In this document: one piece after another, positions 33,618 through 42,069 of the stretch
Position numbering within the stretch: position 1 is the stretch's first letter
Layout of the letters: each line of letters opens with the position of its first letter
Assembly: GCF_900111815.1 (NCBI RefSeq)
Contig: NZ_LT630004.1
Location: 2,756,565 to 2,820,564 of the forward strand
Direction of reading: 5' to 3'
Origin: Bacillus massilinigeriensis
Lineage (GTDB): Bacteria; Bacillota; Bacilli; Bacillales; Cytobacillaceae
DNA: 64,000 nucleotides
Notes under the pieces: generated by a model
Told to the model about the DNA's origin: nothing
The model's input: only the letters and a program-made list of their open reading frames with translations
The model's database searches: none
Made by a program: the position numbers and the translations under genes

Positions 33618-36353
33618 ATGTCACATAGTTTTATAGACATCCTTCATTCTTTTCATGATAGGGAAATAGCTCTTCACAAAGTAGAGGAAAGACTTACCCA
33701 CTTTTTAGGTGAAGAGCTAGCTGCCAATTTAATAGATCAGCTGAAAAAACAACTGGTTCCAATTGTTATAAATGTTTTACATTCTGAATATGAGGGCTAC
33801 AAAGAGCACTTTCATTTAGCGCCAGACGTCGCGCTGAAAAAATTTAACGATGAAGTTAAATCTAGTCCGTATTTTTTCTCTTTAAAACAAAATTTCCCCC
33901 TTATGGAAAGGAAGATTAGGACAACGATTAATCACTTTCTTCTTTTTATGGAAGAAATCAAAAATAACTTAAACTTACATAAGCGAAAAAATCATTTTGA
34001 CCATATCGACAATATGGAAGTCTCCCTCGGAGATACCCATAATAAAGGAAGAACAGTCTGTTTTGTTGAATTGGATGGAGAAAAGTACATTTATAAGCCG
34101 CGAAACTCAAGTATTGATGTGAAATTTATGAACTTTATTTCACAATACATTCCTGAATACAAATACAAAATCTTTAACTACCAGCACTTTTCCTTGCACG
34201 AGGTAATCGAGTATAAACCTCATCATCATTCTCTGGAAAGTGTAAGGAATTATTTTTACAATATTGGGTTTATTTCCGCATCGTTTTACTTTTTATGTTC
34301 AACAGATATGCACTTTGAAAATTTAATTGTAAACGGGGAAGTACCCGTTTTTATTGACTTGGAAACCATTTCTGACATTACCGATTTCGAAAAGAATAAC
34401 ACTCATAATGATCTTTATAACCTTATGTCGAATTCCATTTTCCAAAGCATGGTTTATCCTTTTGAAATGAGCGAAAATTATTTAAATATATCCGCACTAA
34501 CAGGAGAAAAGGGGACAGTTTCCAAATTTCACTATACAAATTCCAAAACAATGATTAATTCTGAGGGAGAATTGGAGATTGCTGAGGAAAATCCTTTCCT
34601 AGAGGAACAGAAAAATAATATTTATTTAAATGGAACAAAGCAAACACCTAGCATGTATACAGGTGATATAAAACGAGGTTTTCTTCATTTTTGCAGAATC
34701 GTGTTACAAGAGCCGGAAAAAATGTACGACCAGTTGCTTTCAATTATTAAAGACTCACAAATCCGGCAAGTTATCAGACCTACCCACATTTACGCAAAGT
34801 ATTTAAATATATCCTTAGAAGCTTATTACCTAAAGGAGTTAGAACGGGATACTCAACTATTCAGCAACTTAGGAAAATCAAAAGCCCCCGCAATCATTCA
34901 AAAAGAGATGGAAAGTCTCTGTGACGGTGATATTCCGTTATTTTACACTTATCACAACTCATATGACCTGTACTCGGAAGGGGAAATTATTGCAGAAAAC
35001 TATTTTTCAACATCAATTGAAGAAAATATTAAAGGGAGAATTTTGAATTTCAACTCTAACCGTTTACTCCAGGAATTAAATAACATAGAGAGTTCTCTCC
35101 TCATCTATAACTATAATTATTGCAATGACGCATCGATAAGCAGGGAGTCTGTTTTTCTAGGTGAAAATGACCCACTAAAATTTTTAGAGGAGTTTAACAA
35201 TATATTTCAAACATTAAATGACTCAACTTCAGCTCTCTTACCGACCTTTTCAGGTTCAAAAATGACTCTTTCCCCCATTACTCCTTCAATTTTTGAATAT
35301 GGCGGGAACCTCCTTTTACTTTTATTTTGCAAGGATGAATTAAATATCGAAACAGAGCGTTTTATTCAAATATTTAACACGATGAAGAATTGGAAAACCT
35401 ACAGCAGGGAAGAGGTTACAGGGTTTAATGGGGTCAGTGCCAGTTTATATTTACATTTAAATGCATACAAATTAACAGGAGAGAGCTATTTCTTGCGTGA
35501 ATTGTTAAAAGAACTGAATGAAATTCCTATTGACAACGAAGCAGCCATTAAAAGCCTTGACTATTTTACAGGACTATCAGGAATGATAACCGTCCTTTCA
35601 GAAATCAATCTAAATATTACTAATCAAGATATTAATGACCGAGTGGACGATATTTTAAATTCGTTTGTAAAAACATTGAAGAAGCGGCACAATGAACTGT
35701 TAGACAGTGATTCAAGAATTGGATTATCTCATGGTTACAGTGGTTTAATCCTTGCGCTATCTCGCTATGATCGAATGAGGGGTTCTGATGCTCATAAAAT
35801 GTTAATAAACCAATTCATTACAATGGAAGAGAACTATTACGATGAAGGGTATATCAATTATACTGATTTAAGAGACATGAGTTGTAGTAAGTATTATATA
35901 TGCTATGGCATTGTTGGGATTCTATTAGCCAGAATTGAATTATTGGACAACGGCTATAGCGAACTTAGAGGAGATATTGCCAAAAAGTCCTCCCTTCTAT
36001 ATCAGGCACTGCTAAATGATCAGATTAACTTAAGAGGGGAAAGTTATTGCTTATGTCATGGAGTTGGAGGACTTTTAGAACTTCTAGAAGAATTAAAGCG
36101 TTTAAATCTCGTTGACCTAACTATTTATGAAAAAGCACTAGATAAATTGCTTTTCATGTTAGGGGAAAATAGAGTTAATGGCGTAAATAACTTTTTAAAG
36201 TATTCTAGTTTTATGTTAGGTTCTGGAGGAAAGGCTTATAATAAATTGAGAAGCACCTCAGATATGGCTTCTATTCTACGTTTAAAAGTATTGAAAACAT
36301 GTACGGAAAGTTTTGATGCAGATCATTCGCGACAATTAACTCAGCAATATTAG
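33618..36353 (+). CDS. lanM: Class II lanthipeptide synthetase LanM (divergent copy, M1)
   Basis: 911 residues. The dehydratase domain (about 80-480) shows EKYIYKPRNSSIDVKF, STDMHFENLIV and PVFIDLETIS. The LanC-like cyclase (about 590-900) has Cys762 (YICYGIVG), Cys813 and His814 (CLCHGVGG) for zinc and GLSHGYSGLI. I chose ATG 33618 because AGGAGG lies 10 bases before it; an in-frame ATG at 33594 precedes that site. It is transcribed away from the precursors, next to the alpha gene. Two-peptide lantibiotics use one LanM per peptide; this gene and 28176-30869 are only distantly alike. It ends at a long inverted repeat. Confidence 0.92.
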   Translation: MSHSFIDILHSFHDREIALHKVEERLTHFLGEELAANLIDQLKKQLVPIVINVLHSEYEGYKEHFHLAPDVALKKFNDEVKSSPYFFSLKQNFPLMERKIRTTINHFLLFMEEIKNNLNLHKRKNHFDHIDNMEVSLGDTHNKGRTVCFVELDGEKYIYKPRNSSIDVKFMNFISQYIPEYKYKIFNYQHFSLHEVIEYKPHHHSLESVRNYFYNIGFISASFYFLCSTDMHFENLIVNGEVPVFIDLETISDITDFEKNNTHNDLYNLMSNSIFQSMVYPFEMSENYLNISALTGEKGTVSKFHYTNSKTMINSEGELEIAEENPFLEEQKNNIYLNGTKQTPSMYTGDIKRGFLHFCRIVLQEPEKMYDQLLSIIKDSQIRQVIRPTHIYAKYLNISLEAYYLKELERDTQLFSNLGKSKAPAIIQKEMESLCDGDIPLFYTYHNSYDLYSEGEIIAENYFSTSIEENIKGRILNFNSNRLLQELNNIESSLLIYNYNYCNDASISRESVFLGENDPLKFLEEFNNIFQTLNDSTSALLPTFSGSKMTLSPITPSIFEYGGNLLLLLFCKDELNIETERFIQIFNTMKNWKTYSREEVTGFNGVSASLYLHLNAYKLTGESYFLRELLKELNEIPIDNEAAIKSLDYFTGLSGMITVLSEINLNITNQDINDRVDDILNSFVKTLKKRHNELLDSDSRIGLSHGYSGLILALSRYDRMRGSDAHKMLINQFITMEENYYDEGYINYTDLRDMSCSKYYICYGIVGILLARIELLDNGYSELRGDIAKKSSLLYQALLNDQINLRGESYCLCHGVGGLLELLEELKRLNLVDLTIYEKALDKLLFMLGENRVNGVNNFLKYSSFMLGSGGKAYNKLRSTSDMASILRLKVLKTCTESFDADHSRQLTQQY

Positions 36354-36363
36354 ATGACATAAC

Positions 36364-36406
36364 AGTTGGTGGAAAAGAAGCGATCAACTGCTTTCTTCCA
36401 CCAACT
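36364..36406. terminator. Long hairpin after lanM1
   Basis: AGTTGGTGGAA and TTCCACCAACT form a perfect 11-bp stem with further pairing inward, 10 bases after the lanM1 stop. No T tract follows on the plus strand. It lies between convergent genes. Confidence 0.55.
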
Positions 36407-36556
36407 CTCCCCACCGAAAGGCAAAAGAAGAAGGGAATTATTACTATTATATTTTCCCCTTGCAAAAAGCAAGGGTTTATACGAGACTTGTCTGGTACTT
36501 TGGTGCAGAAAAAGGCTTGCCACTCACTTATTATTATTATTATTACTATTATGTTA

Positions 36557-36733
36557 TTACGATTGTGACCTTATTTCTGTTTGTAACCGGATTGCTTTTG
36601 AACAGTGATAGCGCGCTTTTTCAATTAGTTTTGCCTTGAGAACTTCACAGTGCGCATCTTTCACCAAGGCTTTATTATGTTTATGCCAAAAGGTATGCCA
36701 GTGAAATCGGATTTTAGAGATTGCCTTGCACAT
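36557..36733 (-). CDS. Small His-rich ORF, unknown function
   Basis: 58 codons starting ATG 36733, preceded by AAGGAGGAGAAGTG, a very strong ribosome binding site. The peptide begins MCKAISKIRFHWHTFWHKHN and continues as a basic, helical-looking chain with two further Cys and two further His (AHCEV, YHCSK). It has no signal peptide or membrane segment. It converges on lanM1 but its place just outside the cluster leaves a link open. I do not recognise the family. The strong Shine-Dalgarno sequence is the main evidence that it is translated. Confidence 0.55.
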   Translation of the reverse strand: MCKAISKIRFHWHTFWHKHNKALVKDAHCEVLKAKLIEKARYHCSKAIRLQTEIRSQS

Positions 36734-37087
36734 CACTTCTCCTCCTTACGTTAAATATAAGATTGTTATATATTGTACGGCACGTGTTTAGCTGTTTAAT
36801 AAGAGGTTTTCCTCATTTGTTTTATTATGTACGAAAATATAGAGGATGTTCCAGTTTAATCTATCGTATTTTTTCGATAGAAAGATGGTGAAATCACCCC
36901 TTTCCATCTAAATTTCCCCAAAAAGAACGGGAATATGCCAAAATACAGATTATTTCTCGGGAAATATGTAGATATTTTTGTTGTTTGATCCTTAATGAAT
37001 GGCGGTATAAAGTAAGTATAAGAATACCAGATTTTAACCAGTAACCTATGGAGATTGTTTTTTATCTTTTTAATAGGAGTGATTGTA
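36734..37087. other. Intergenic stretch
   Basis: It holds the leader of the small ORF ending at 36733, including GTTATATATTGT (36765-36776), a 12-mer also present in inverted sense in the lanA1 leader (33494-33505). It also holds the upstream region of the small ORF at 37088. No other coding potential or clear RNA is seen. Confidence 0.5.
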
Positions 37088-37192
37088 ATGAAAATCAGAG
37101 CTGGAAGCTGGAGTATGCTGTCGAGACAAGAGAAGCTGTTTATCCTCAAAGCGATTAGTTATCGGTCGCAAAAAATATCTCAAAGTGAATAA
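37088..37192 (+). CDS. 34-codon small ORF followed by a terminator
   Basis: The peptide starts MKIRAGSWSMLSRQEKLFIL and is basic and probably helical. ATG 37088 follows AGGAGTG at 7 bases and a strong terminator begins 5 bases after the stop, so a short dedicated transcript is likely. No family is recognised. It could also be a leader peptide or a small RNA with a chance ORF. Confidence 0.45.
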   Translation: MKIRAGSWSMLSRQEKLFILKAISYRSQKISQSE

Positions 37193-37196
37193 TCGG

Positions 37197-37230
37197 AGAG
37201 ATAGCATAATCGAATGCTGTCTCTTTTTTT
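37197..37230 (+). terminator. Rho-independent terminator
   Basis: AGAGATAGCAT pairs with ATGCTGTCTCT and is followed by seven T. Confidence 0.9.
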
Positions 37231-37291
37231 GTTTATATGGGTCTCATATCAGGGAAAATGTAACAATTTATATTTTCCCTGTGTCGTTGTT

Positions 37292-37347
37292 TGTAATAAA
37301 AATGTAATGATGCTGTTATTTGAATGTAACCCCTTTCCGATTATACT
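37292..37347 (+). promoter_or_regulatory. WalR-type box and SigA-like promoter of the NlpC/P60 gene
   Basis: TGTAAT-N5-TGTAAT at 37292-37308 fits the WalR (YycF) consensus TGTWAH-N5-TGTWAH exactly. TTGAAT (37320-37325) and TATACT (37342-37347), spaced 16, follow. This is typical of WalRK-activated autolysin genes. Confidence 0.75.
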
Positions 37348-37381
37348 TAGTTTACCAACTAGCAATCGGGGGTATAACACC

Positions 37382-38038
37382 TTGTTAAAGAGAATACTAT
37401 CTGTTTTATTATTTTTTGCTCTTGCTGCCGCTGTTGCACCGTCATTGGATAAGGCTCATGCTGCTGGAAAGACCTATTATGTAAATATCGACTCTGGTTC
37501 TTTAAATGTCCGCAAGGCTCCATCGACACGTGCCGCGATCATCACAAGGCTGACAAAAGGCAAAGCCCTTACAGTGTATTCTCAGTCCAAAGGCTGGGCA
37601 AGGGTATCCGCCAATGGAAAACAAGGTTATGTCAGCTCTAGCTTTATTACGACAAGAAAACCTGCTGCTCCTAGCTCAAACTACCGCACAAAAGCAGTTG
37701 CTATCGCGAAGAGCAACCTTGGTGTTAGATACCGTTACGGCGGAACATCACCTAGCGGATTTGACTGCTCTGGATTTGTCGGTTACTCCTACAAGAAAGC
37801 AGGCAAAAGCTTGCCGCGCACCGCTTCCCAGATGGCTTCAACTGGAAGGCCAGTTTCATCCCTTTCACCCGGGGACCTGATGTTCTACGCAACAGGCGCA
37901 CCTGGTAGAGTATCTCACGTAGCTATCTACATCGGAAACGGCAAAATGATCCACTCAGCAACTTCTTACGGAGTATCTATTGCAAGCACAAGCAATTCTT
38001 ACTGGAAACCTAGATATCTTGGTGCGAAACGCATCTAA
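37382..38038 (+). CDS. Secreted SH3-NlpC/P60 peptidoglycan endopeptidase
   Basis: 218 residues: signal peptide ending AHA, one SH3b domain (about 30-90, SGSLNVRKAPST to QGYVSSSF) and an NlpC/P60 domain (about 100-218) with DCSGFVGYSY (catalytic Cys), VSHVAIYIG (His) and MIHSATSYG. It cuts stem peptides of the wall, probably a D,L-endopeptidase. I chose TTG 37382, which follows GGGGG and begins a normal signal peptide; longer readings would cross the promoter. The WalR-type box upstream suggests growth-linked control. Confidence 0.9.
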   Translation: MLKRILSVLLFFALAAAVAPSLDKAHAAGKTYYVNIDSGSLNVRKAPSTRAAIITRLTKGKALTVYSQSKGWARVSANGKQGYVSSSFITTRKPAAPSSNYRTKAVAIAKSNLGVRYRYGGTSPSGFDCSGFVGYSYKKAGKSLPRTASQMASTGRPVSSLSPGDLMFYATGAPGRVSHVAIYIGNGKMIHSATSYGVSIASTSNSYWKPRYLGAKRI

Positions 38039-38047
38039 CCATATTAA

Positions 38048-38085
38048 AGAGGTCATGTAGGCTCAGCCTGCATGGCCTCTTTTTT
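38048..38085 (+). terminator. Rho-independent terminator
   Basis: AGAGGTCATG pairs with CATGGCCTCT (one G-T) around an inner GGCT/AGCC stem, followed by TTTTTT. Confidence 0.9.
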
Positions 38086-38148
38086 GCTATTCCCTATTGG
38101 CAGAGCGGGTGAAGCAGAGCGGCAATCCGCTTTCGCACATTAAAGTGC

Positions 38149-38165
38149 TGGGGGTCAGGCACGCT
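38149..38165 (+). repeat. REP-like repeat, first copy in the window
   Basis: GGGGGTCAGGCACGCT, a shortened copy of the dispersed unit that recurs to 60.4 kb. Confidence 0.8.
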
Positions 38166-38192
38166 GCGGTACTTTGGTGCATTAAAGGTTAT

Positions 38193-38226
38193 AAGCAGCC
38201 TGGGTTTCCTAGGCTGCTTTCTCTTA
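38193..38226 (+). terminator. Possible terminator hairpin
   Basis: AAGCAGCCT and AGGCTGCTT pair perfectly and are followed by TCTCTTATT. No gene directly upstream; it may close read-through from the NlpC/P60 gene. Confidence 0.5.
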
Positions 38227-38326
38227 TTATATAAATATAAAGGAATGAATAGTTATTGAATCTCTCGGTCTAATAGTTATCTCTTTCACATAAAATGGAA
38301 AAAAACCTCTTATGGAGGCAAGATGA

Positions 38327-38782
38327 ATGAGAAAAAGATATTCGCCCACTTTAAAACTGTTGCTAATCTGTTTTTCTTTCTTAGTATTAGCGGCAATTTT
38401 TTATAAATTTATCTCACTCGAAAGCCAAGCAGAACGGGCTGTTGAGCAATTTTATCAAGAAGAACAAGAAGGAAATTACTCTGAATCGTGGGAGCTCTTA
38501 CATCCTCTACTGAAAGAGAAGTTTCCCAAAGCCGTATTTATCCAGGATCGGACGCATGTGTTCATGGGTCACTTTGGAGCGGACACCTTTTCCTATTCTA
38601 TTGAGAGTGCGGGGAAAGTGAAAAACTGGAGAATAGAAGCTGAAGGCAAGAAATTTGCTGATGGGTTTCGCTTTCTTGTCACACAAAGCTACAAAGGAAA
38701 GTACGGGATATTCCACTTTCAACAGGAGGTAATTGTCGTTCAGGAAGACGGAGACATGCTGCTGCTGTGGGATTACAATTAA
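38327..38782 (+). CDS. Membrane-anchored small extracytoplasmic protein, unknown function
   Basis: 151 residues with a basic N-terminus, one membrane segment (about 10-28) and a soluble domain AVEQFYQEEQEGNYSESWEL that resembles the start of NTF2-like/DUF4878-type folds in which a helix is followed by a beta sheet. ATG 38327 follows TGGAGG at 8 bases. It lies between two REP-like copies and upstream of the convergent RAYT gene. No function is known; the family match is only by pattern. Confidence 0.7.
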   Translation: MRKRYSPTLKLLLICFSFLVLAAIFYKFISLESQAERAVEQFYQEEQEGNYSESWELLHPLLKEKFPKAVFIQDRTHVFMGHFGADTFSYSIESAGKVKNWRIEAEGKKFADGFRFLVTQSYKGKYGIFHFQQEVIVVQEDGDMLLLWDYN

Positions 38783-38800
38783 CTTTATCGTATTAGCGCA

Positions 38801-38820
38801 TTGGGGGACAGGCACGCTTT
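38801..38820 (+). repeat. REP-like repeat flanking the RAYT gene (3' side)
   Basis: Variant TGGGGGACAGGCACGCTTTG, 14 bases beyond the transposase stop codon. Confidence 0.8.
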
Positions 38821-38834
38821 GATGATTTAGTTTA

Positions 38835-39440
38835 TTAATGCGGTATCCAGACGATTTCACCGTTTTCGCCAACTAGCTCTTCTATCGGTGTTTCAACATA
38901 GCGTCGGTATTCTTCATGTGCTGGCTCTCTGAAGTAAGATAGGGTTTTTAATGGATCAATATGGGGATTTGCCTTGCCGAGAACGTAGGAAGAAAAGCTG
39001 CTCCATGGATAATCTTCCATGGCTGTCACCATGCCTGATTCAAGAGGATTGCGGTGGATGTAACGACTAACTTGGAGAAAGTAATCCGTGTTTTCAATAA
39101 CCTTAGCTCCGTATCTGCCCTGGAAAACATGACCGTCGAGTTTGAACTTTTGATTAAAATACACTGCATACCGGAATTGTATCTCTTTCATAATGGATTG
39201 AATGGGAGAATCGTTTGTTTCGAGTTGGAGATGAAGGTGATTGGTCATTAAACAGTAGGAGTGTAATGTGAAGGGTTGATGCATGCGGACGTCCTGTAAA
39301 ATAGTTAAGTACTTCTTGAAATCTTCACTTTCATTAAATATGGCTGCTCTCCTATTTCCCCTTGCAGTAAGGTGATAGGTGGCGCCTGGGTACCAGATTC
39401 GATGTCTGCGTCCCAACGGAAATCCCTCCTGCCTTTTCAT
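38835..39440 (-). CDS. REP-associated tyrosine transposase (RAYT, Y1/HUH family)
   Basis: 201 residues of the Y1_Tnp fold: YHLTARGNRRAAIFN, the HUH metal site in YCLMTNHLHLQLE, and GHVFQGRYGAKVIENTDYFL followed by SRYIHRNP with the likely nicking Tyr. The extended C-terminus (YPWSSFSSYVLGK) is typical of RAYT proteins. Such single-copy enzymes are not mobile insertion sequences but are thought to spread REP palindromes. The gene is flanked by REP-like copies on both sides (38801-38820 and 39561-39612), and some 20 more lie in the next 21 kb, the expected signature of a RAYT with its repeats. Confidence 0.9.
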   Translation of the reverse strand: MKRQEGFPLGRRHRIWYPGATYHLTARGNRRAAIFNESEDFKKYLTILQDVRMHQPFTLHSYCLMTNHLHLQLETNDSPIQSIMKEIQFRYAVYFNQKFKLDGHVFQGRYGAKVIENTDYFLQVSRYIHRNPLESGMVTAMEDYPWSSFSSYVLGKANPHIDPLKTLSYFREPAHEEYRRYVETPIEELVGENGEIVWIPH

Positions 39441-39560
39441 GGTTTAGAGTTGTATTGCAGAGTGATAAACCTCTAAATCCATTTTATTCCTTTAATAGGT
39501 GGCAGTCAACAACAAAAAGCACAGCCTCCTTTTTGTTTAAAGGAGCATCTGTGCTTTATC

Positions 39561-39612
39561 GCATCACCGCGCCGGGGGTCAGGCACGCTTTAGGGATTTA
39601 GGGCGGTGATGC
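39561..39612 (+). repeat. REP-like palindromic element flanking the RAYT gene (5' side)
   Basis: GCATCACCGC (39561-39570) and GCGGTGATGC (39603-39612) are perfect 10-bp arms enclosing a full unit GGGGGTCAGGCACGCTTTAG (39574-39593). This is the most complete single element in the window. Confidence 0.85.
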
Positions 39613-39619
39613 AGTACTC

Positions 39620-40804
39620 TTATTTGTCCTTGATTTCCAGGAGTTTGCGGCGGAGGTCATCTTCCATTACTGCAAGGTCTTGCTCAGCTTGTCTGCGCTT
39701 GTTCCGTCCTTCTTCCTGGATTCGGAGCGTTTCTTCGAGCGTTGTAATTAAACTTTCCTGCGTCTTCTTCAATGTTTCGATATCGACAAGGCCACGTTCG
39801 TTTTCACGTGCTGTTTCAATCGAGTTCGTTTTCAGCATTTCTGCATTTTTTACAAGAAGTTCATTTGTCGTTTTGCTCACTTGTTTTTGCGCTTCGACTG
39901 CGCTTCGCTGGCGCAGCAATGTGAGCGCAATCGCCACTTGATTCTTCCAAAGCGGGATAGCCGTCATGATGGAAGACTGGATTTTTTCCGCAAGCGCCTG
40001 GTTCGTATTTTGAATCAGCCGAATCTGCGGCGCACTTTGTATAGTGATCTCCCGGCTAAGCTTCAAATCATGGAGACGCTTATCCAGCCTGTCTGCAAAC
40101 TGAATCATGTCATTGACTTCCTGAAACTTCATCTGATCGCTAGTAGCCGCTGCAGCTTTTTTCATCTCTGGAATAGTCTTGTTCTGCAATTCCTCGAGTT
40201 TGAGTTCGCCCGCAGCAATATATACATTCAATGCATGAAAATACTCCTTATTGTTTTCGTACAGCTTTTCAAGCATAGCAATGTCCGATAGCAGTACATT
40301 TTTACTCCGATCGAGCTTGACGCTGATGCGGTCGATTTGAGCACCAGTCTTCTGATACTTCGAAAGCACCTCCTGGATAGAGCCCGAAAGCTTGCCAAAC
40401 ATTCTTGAAAAAAACGAGGGCTTTTCCGTTTTCAGTTCATCGGGACTTACCTCATTCAAACGCTTCATTAAATCATTGATGATCTCTCCAACCTCGCCAA
40501 CATCCTTCTTTTGCACATGCTCCAGCATGGCGTGAGAAAAAGTAAGAAGTTTGGCCTGCGCTTGAGTTCCATAGGAAATCATCGCTTGATGATTCGTCGG
40601 ATCAATCATTTCCGCAAGCTGGTATGCTTTCGCCTTATTTTCCTCCGGTATAACATCAATTAGCCGGACAGGTTTTTCATCGCCTTTTTTTAGCTCTTTT
40701 TGAGGTGCTAGTTGGAGCTCATCATCTCCAAACGGGTTAGTTAACATGTCATCCATCAAACTGCCGGAATTTTTTAAAAGAGATTCATTGTTGTGCTCAC
40801 TCAT
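39620..40804 (-). CDS. yaaN: TelA/YaaN family toxic-anion resistance protein
   Basis: 394 residues, mostly alpha-helical and highly charged, with the family's ETYKK-free core [26 protein letters not shown] and GQAQAKL-type pattern (here [17 protein letters not shown]) and [19 protein letters not shown]-like helix ([14 protein letters not shown]). TelA homologues were linked to tellurite resistance but their core role in Bacillus envelope physiology is unclear. The gene is 2 bases from xpaC in the same direction, the xpaC-yaaN order of Bacillus subtilis. ATG 40804 follows AGGAGG. Confidence 0.88.
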   Translation of the reverse strand: MSEHNNESLLKNSGSLMDDMLTNPFGDDELQLAPQKELKKGDEKPVRLIDVIPEENKAKAYQLAEMIDPTNHQAMISYGTQAQAKLLTFSHAMLEHVQKKDVGEVGEIINDLMKRLNEVSPDELKTEKPSFFSRMFGKLSGSIQEVLSKYQKTGAQIDRISVKLDRSKNVLLSDIAMLEKLYENNKEYFHALNVYIAAGELKLEELQNKTIPEMKKAAAATSDQMKFQEVNDMIQFADRLDKRLHDLKLSREITIQSAPQIRLIQNTNQALAEKIQSSIMTAIPLWKNQVAIALTLLRQRSAVEAQKQVSKTTNELLVKNAEMLKTNSIETARENERGLVDIETLKKTQESLITTLEETLRIQEEGRNKRRQAEQDLAVMEDDLRRKLLEIKDK

Positions 40805-40806
40805 TT

Positions 40807-41715
40807 TTATAACCTCCTGCTTTTTTCACTTTTTCCGGCATCCGCTGGACGAACCGGTATTCCTACTTTCGATTTCGGAGTTGTATCTGTATTAATAAAA
40901 AACCTTTGTGCCTCAGGTTCCTTTTTTCCATTTGAGCACTTCTCGTCTTTCTCATGTCGCGCCATTCTAGTTTTCGGCTGCTCACTCGTTTCCTGTTTGC
41001 ATTTAAATGAAACGAAAGGGCCCTTGTCCGATCTCACTTTCACAGATTCATCGGTTTTCACATTTTCTATCGGCCTGACAGTCTCCAACCTTGAGCCTCT
41101 TTCCGTTTTTAGCGTATTTTTTGCTACATCAATTTCAAAGTTTAGGTTCTCGACGTCATCGGAAAGGATTTCATACAAATCTTGTTCCACTGTACGGGTT
41201 AGATCCTCCAATGTCCATCTTGTATCTGCAAGCGCCTCCGAGATGTCACGGTTCTTTTTTGGCTGAGAGGCCAGAAAGGCATACTTTTCGGTCAGCTCCA
41301 ATACTGAATCCAAGTGTGAAAAGTAAAAACGCTCGGCCTGGTAAAAACGTTTTGGATCTTTTTTAACGATGCTGTTGATTTTTTTCACAAGACGGACAAG
41401 CTCAAAGCGTTGCTTAATCGTTGGCAAATGTTTGATAGAGTATGCAGACTTCTGAAGTCTGGATATTTTCCCTTTTGCTTCATCTAGATTTTTCTTAATA
41501 TACTTGTACTCTTTTCTCGTCACGCCATGCTTTTTCAAGAACTTGTTCTTCCAGAGAAAGCCGAGCATCCAAAAAAGGGCGAGCGATCCGCCGATGGCGA
41601 CACCTGATGACAAAATAGCGGAAAGGTCAGCTCCAAAATAACTTACAAGCCATATGACAACTGCGGCAGGGCCCGCAATGAAGGATCGCAAAACAAACGA
41701 GAGAAACGGGTTCAT
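40807..41715 (-). CDS. xpaC: XpaC family protein (5-bromo-4-chloroindolyl phosphate hydrolysis)
   Basis: 302 residues with two N-terminal membrane segments (about 5-25 and 30-50), then a charged helical domain ([40 protein letters not shown]). XpaC is known by an indirect colour phenotype; its biochemical role is not established. The last 100 residues (after about 200) are a low-complexity, Lys/Glu/Pro-rich tail that makes it longer than Bacillus XpaC. ATG 41715 follows AGGAG. It is followed at 2 bases by yaaN. Confidence 0.85.
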   Translation of the reverse strand: MNPFLSFVLRSFIAGPAAVVIWLVSYFGADLSAILSSGVAIGGSLALFWMLGFLWKNKFLKKHGVTRKEYKYIKKNLDEAKGKISRLQKSAYSIKHLPTIKQRFELVRLVKKINSIVKKDPKRFYQAERFYFSHLDSVLELTEKYAFLASQPKKNRDISEALADTRWTLEDLTRTVEQDLYEILSDDVENLNFEIDVAKNTLKTERGSRLETVRPIENVKTDESVKVRSDKGPFVSFKCKQETSEQPKTRMARHEKDEKCSNGKKEPEAQRFFINTDTTPKSKVGIPVRPADAGKSEKSRRL

Positions 41716-42007
41716 GTTTATCGACTCCTGTCGTGAATTCCTTTATTGTGTTACGGATGGATATGCAACAATGTTTCAACTAAGAGAGAAAAAATATACC
41801 TGTTTTTTATTCTTCCTTTATTATACATTATCTGAAAGGTCTGCGTCTTTCCACAGACCATAATTGTAAACTTTTCTAGGTCTTGAGGCGGAGAAAAAAT
41901 GTGCAAGGGAATTTCGAGTCCGGTTGATGAGAAACAAAGAGATTTATACACAGATTTGATCATATTTGCTGAGGGAAACTGCTGTTATATTATTAACTTT
42001 TGCATAG

Positions 42008-42064
42008 AAAAGCGTGCCTGATCCCCTTTACCGCGTTAAACCACTGGGGGTCAGGCACGCTTTA
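42008..42064. repeat. REP-like inverted pair after glpD
   Basis: AAAAGCGTGCCTGATCCCC (42008-42026) faces GGGGGTCAGGCACGCTTTA (42046-42064), two units in opposite sense forming a long hairpin 6 bases past the glpD stop. It could also end glpD transcripts. Confidence 0.85.
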
Positions 42065-42069
42065 GTGCT

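Noticed and set aside
36366-36608. 80-codon plus-strand frame after lanM1
   Set aside because: It runs through the hairpin and the TTA-repeat tract, has a Leu run coded by that tract, and is opposite to the small ORF with the better ribosome binding site.
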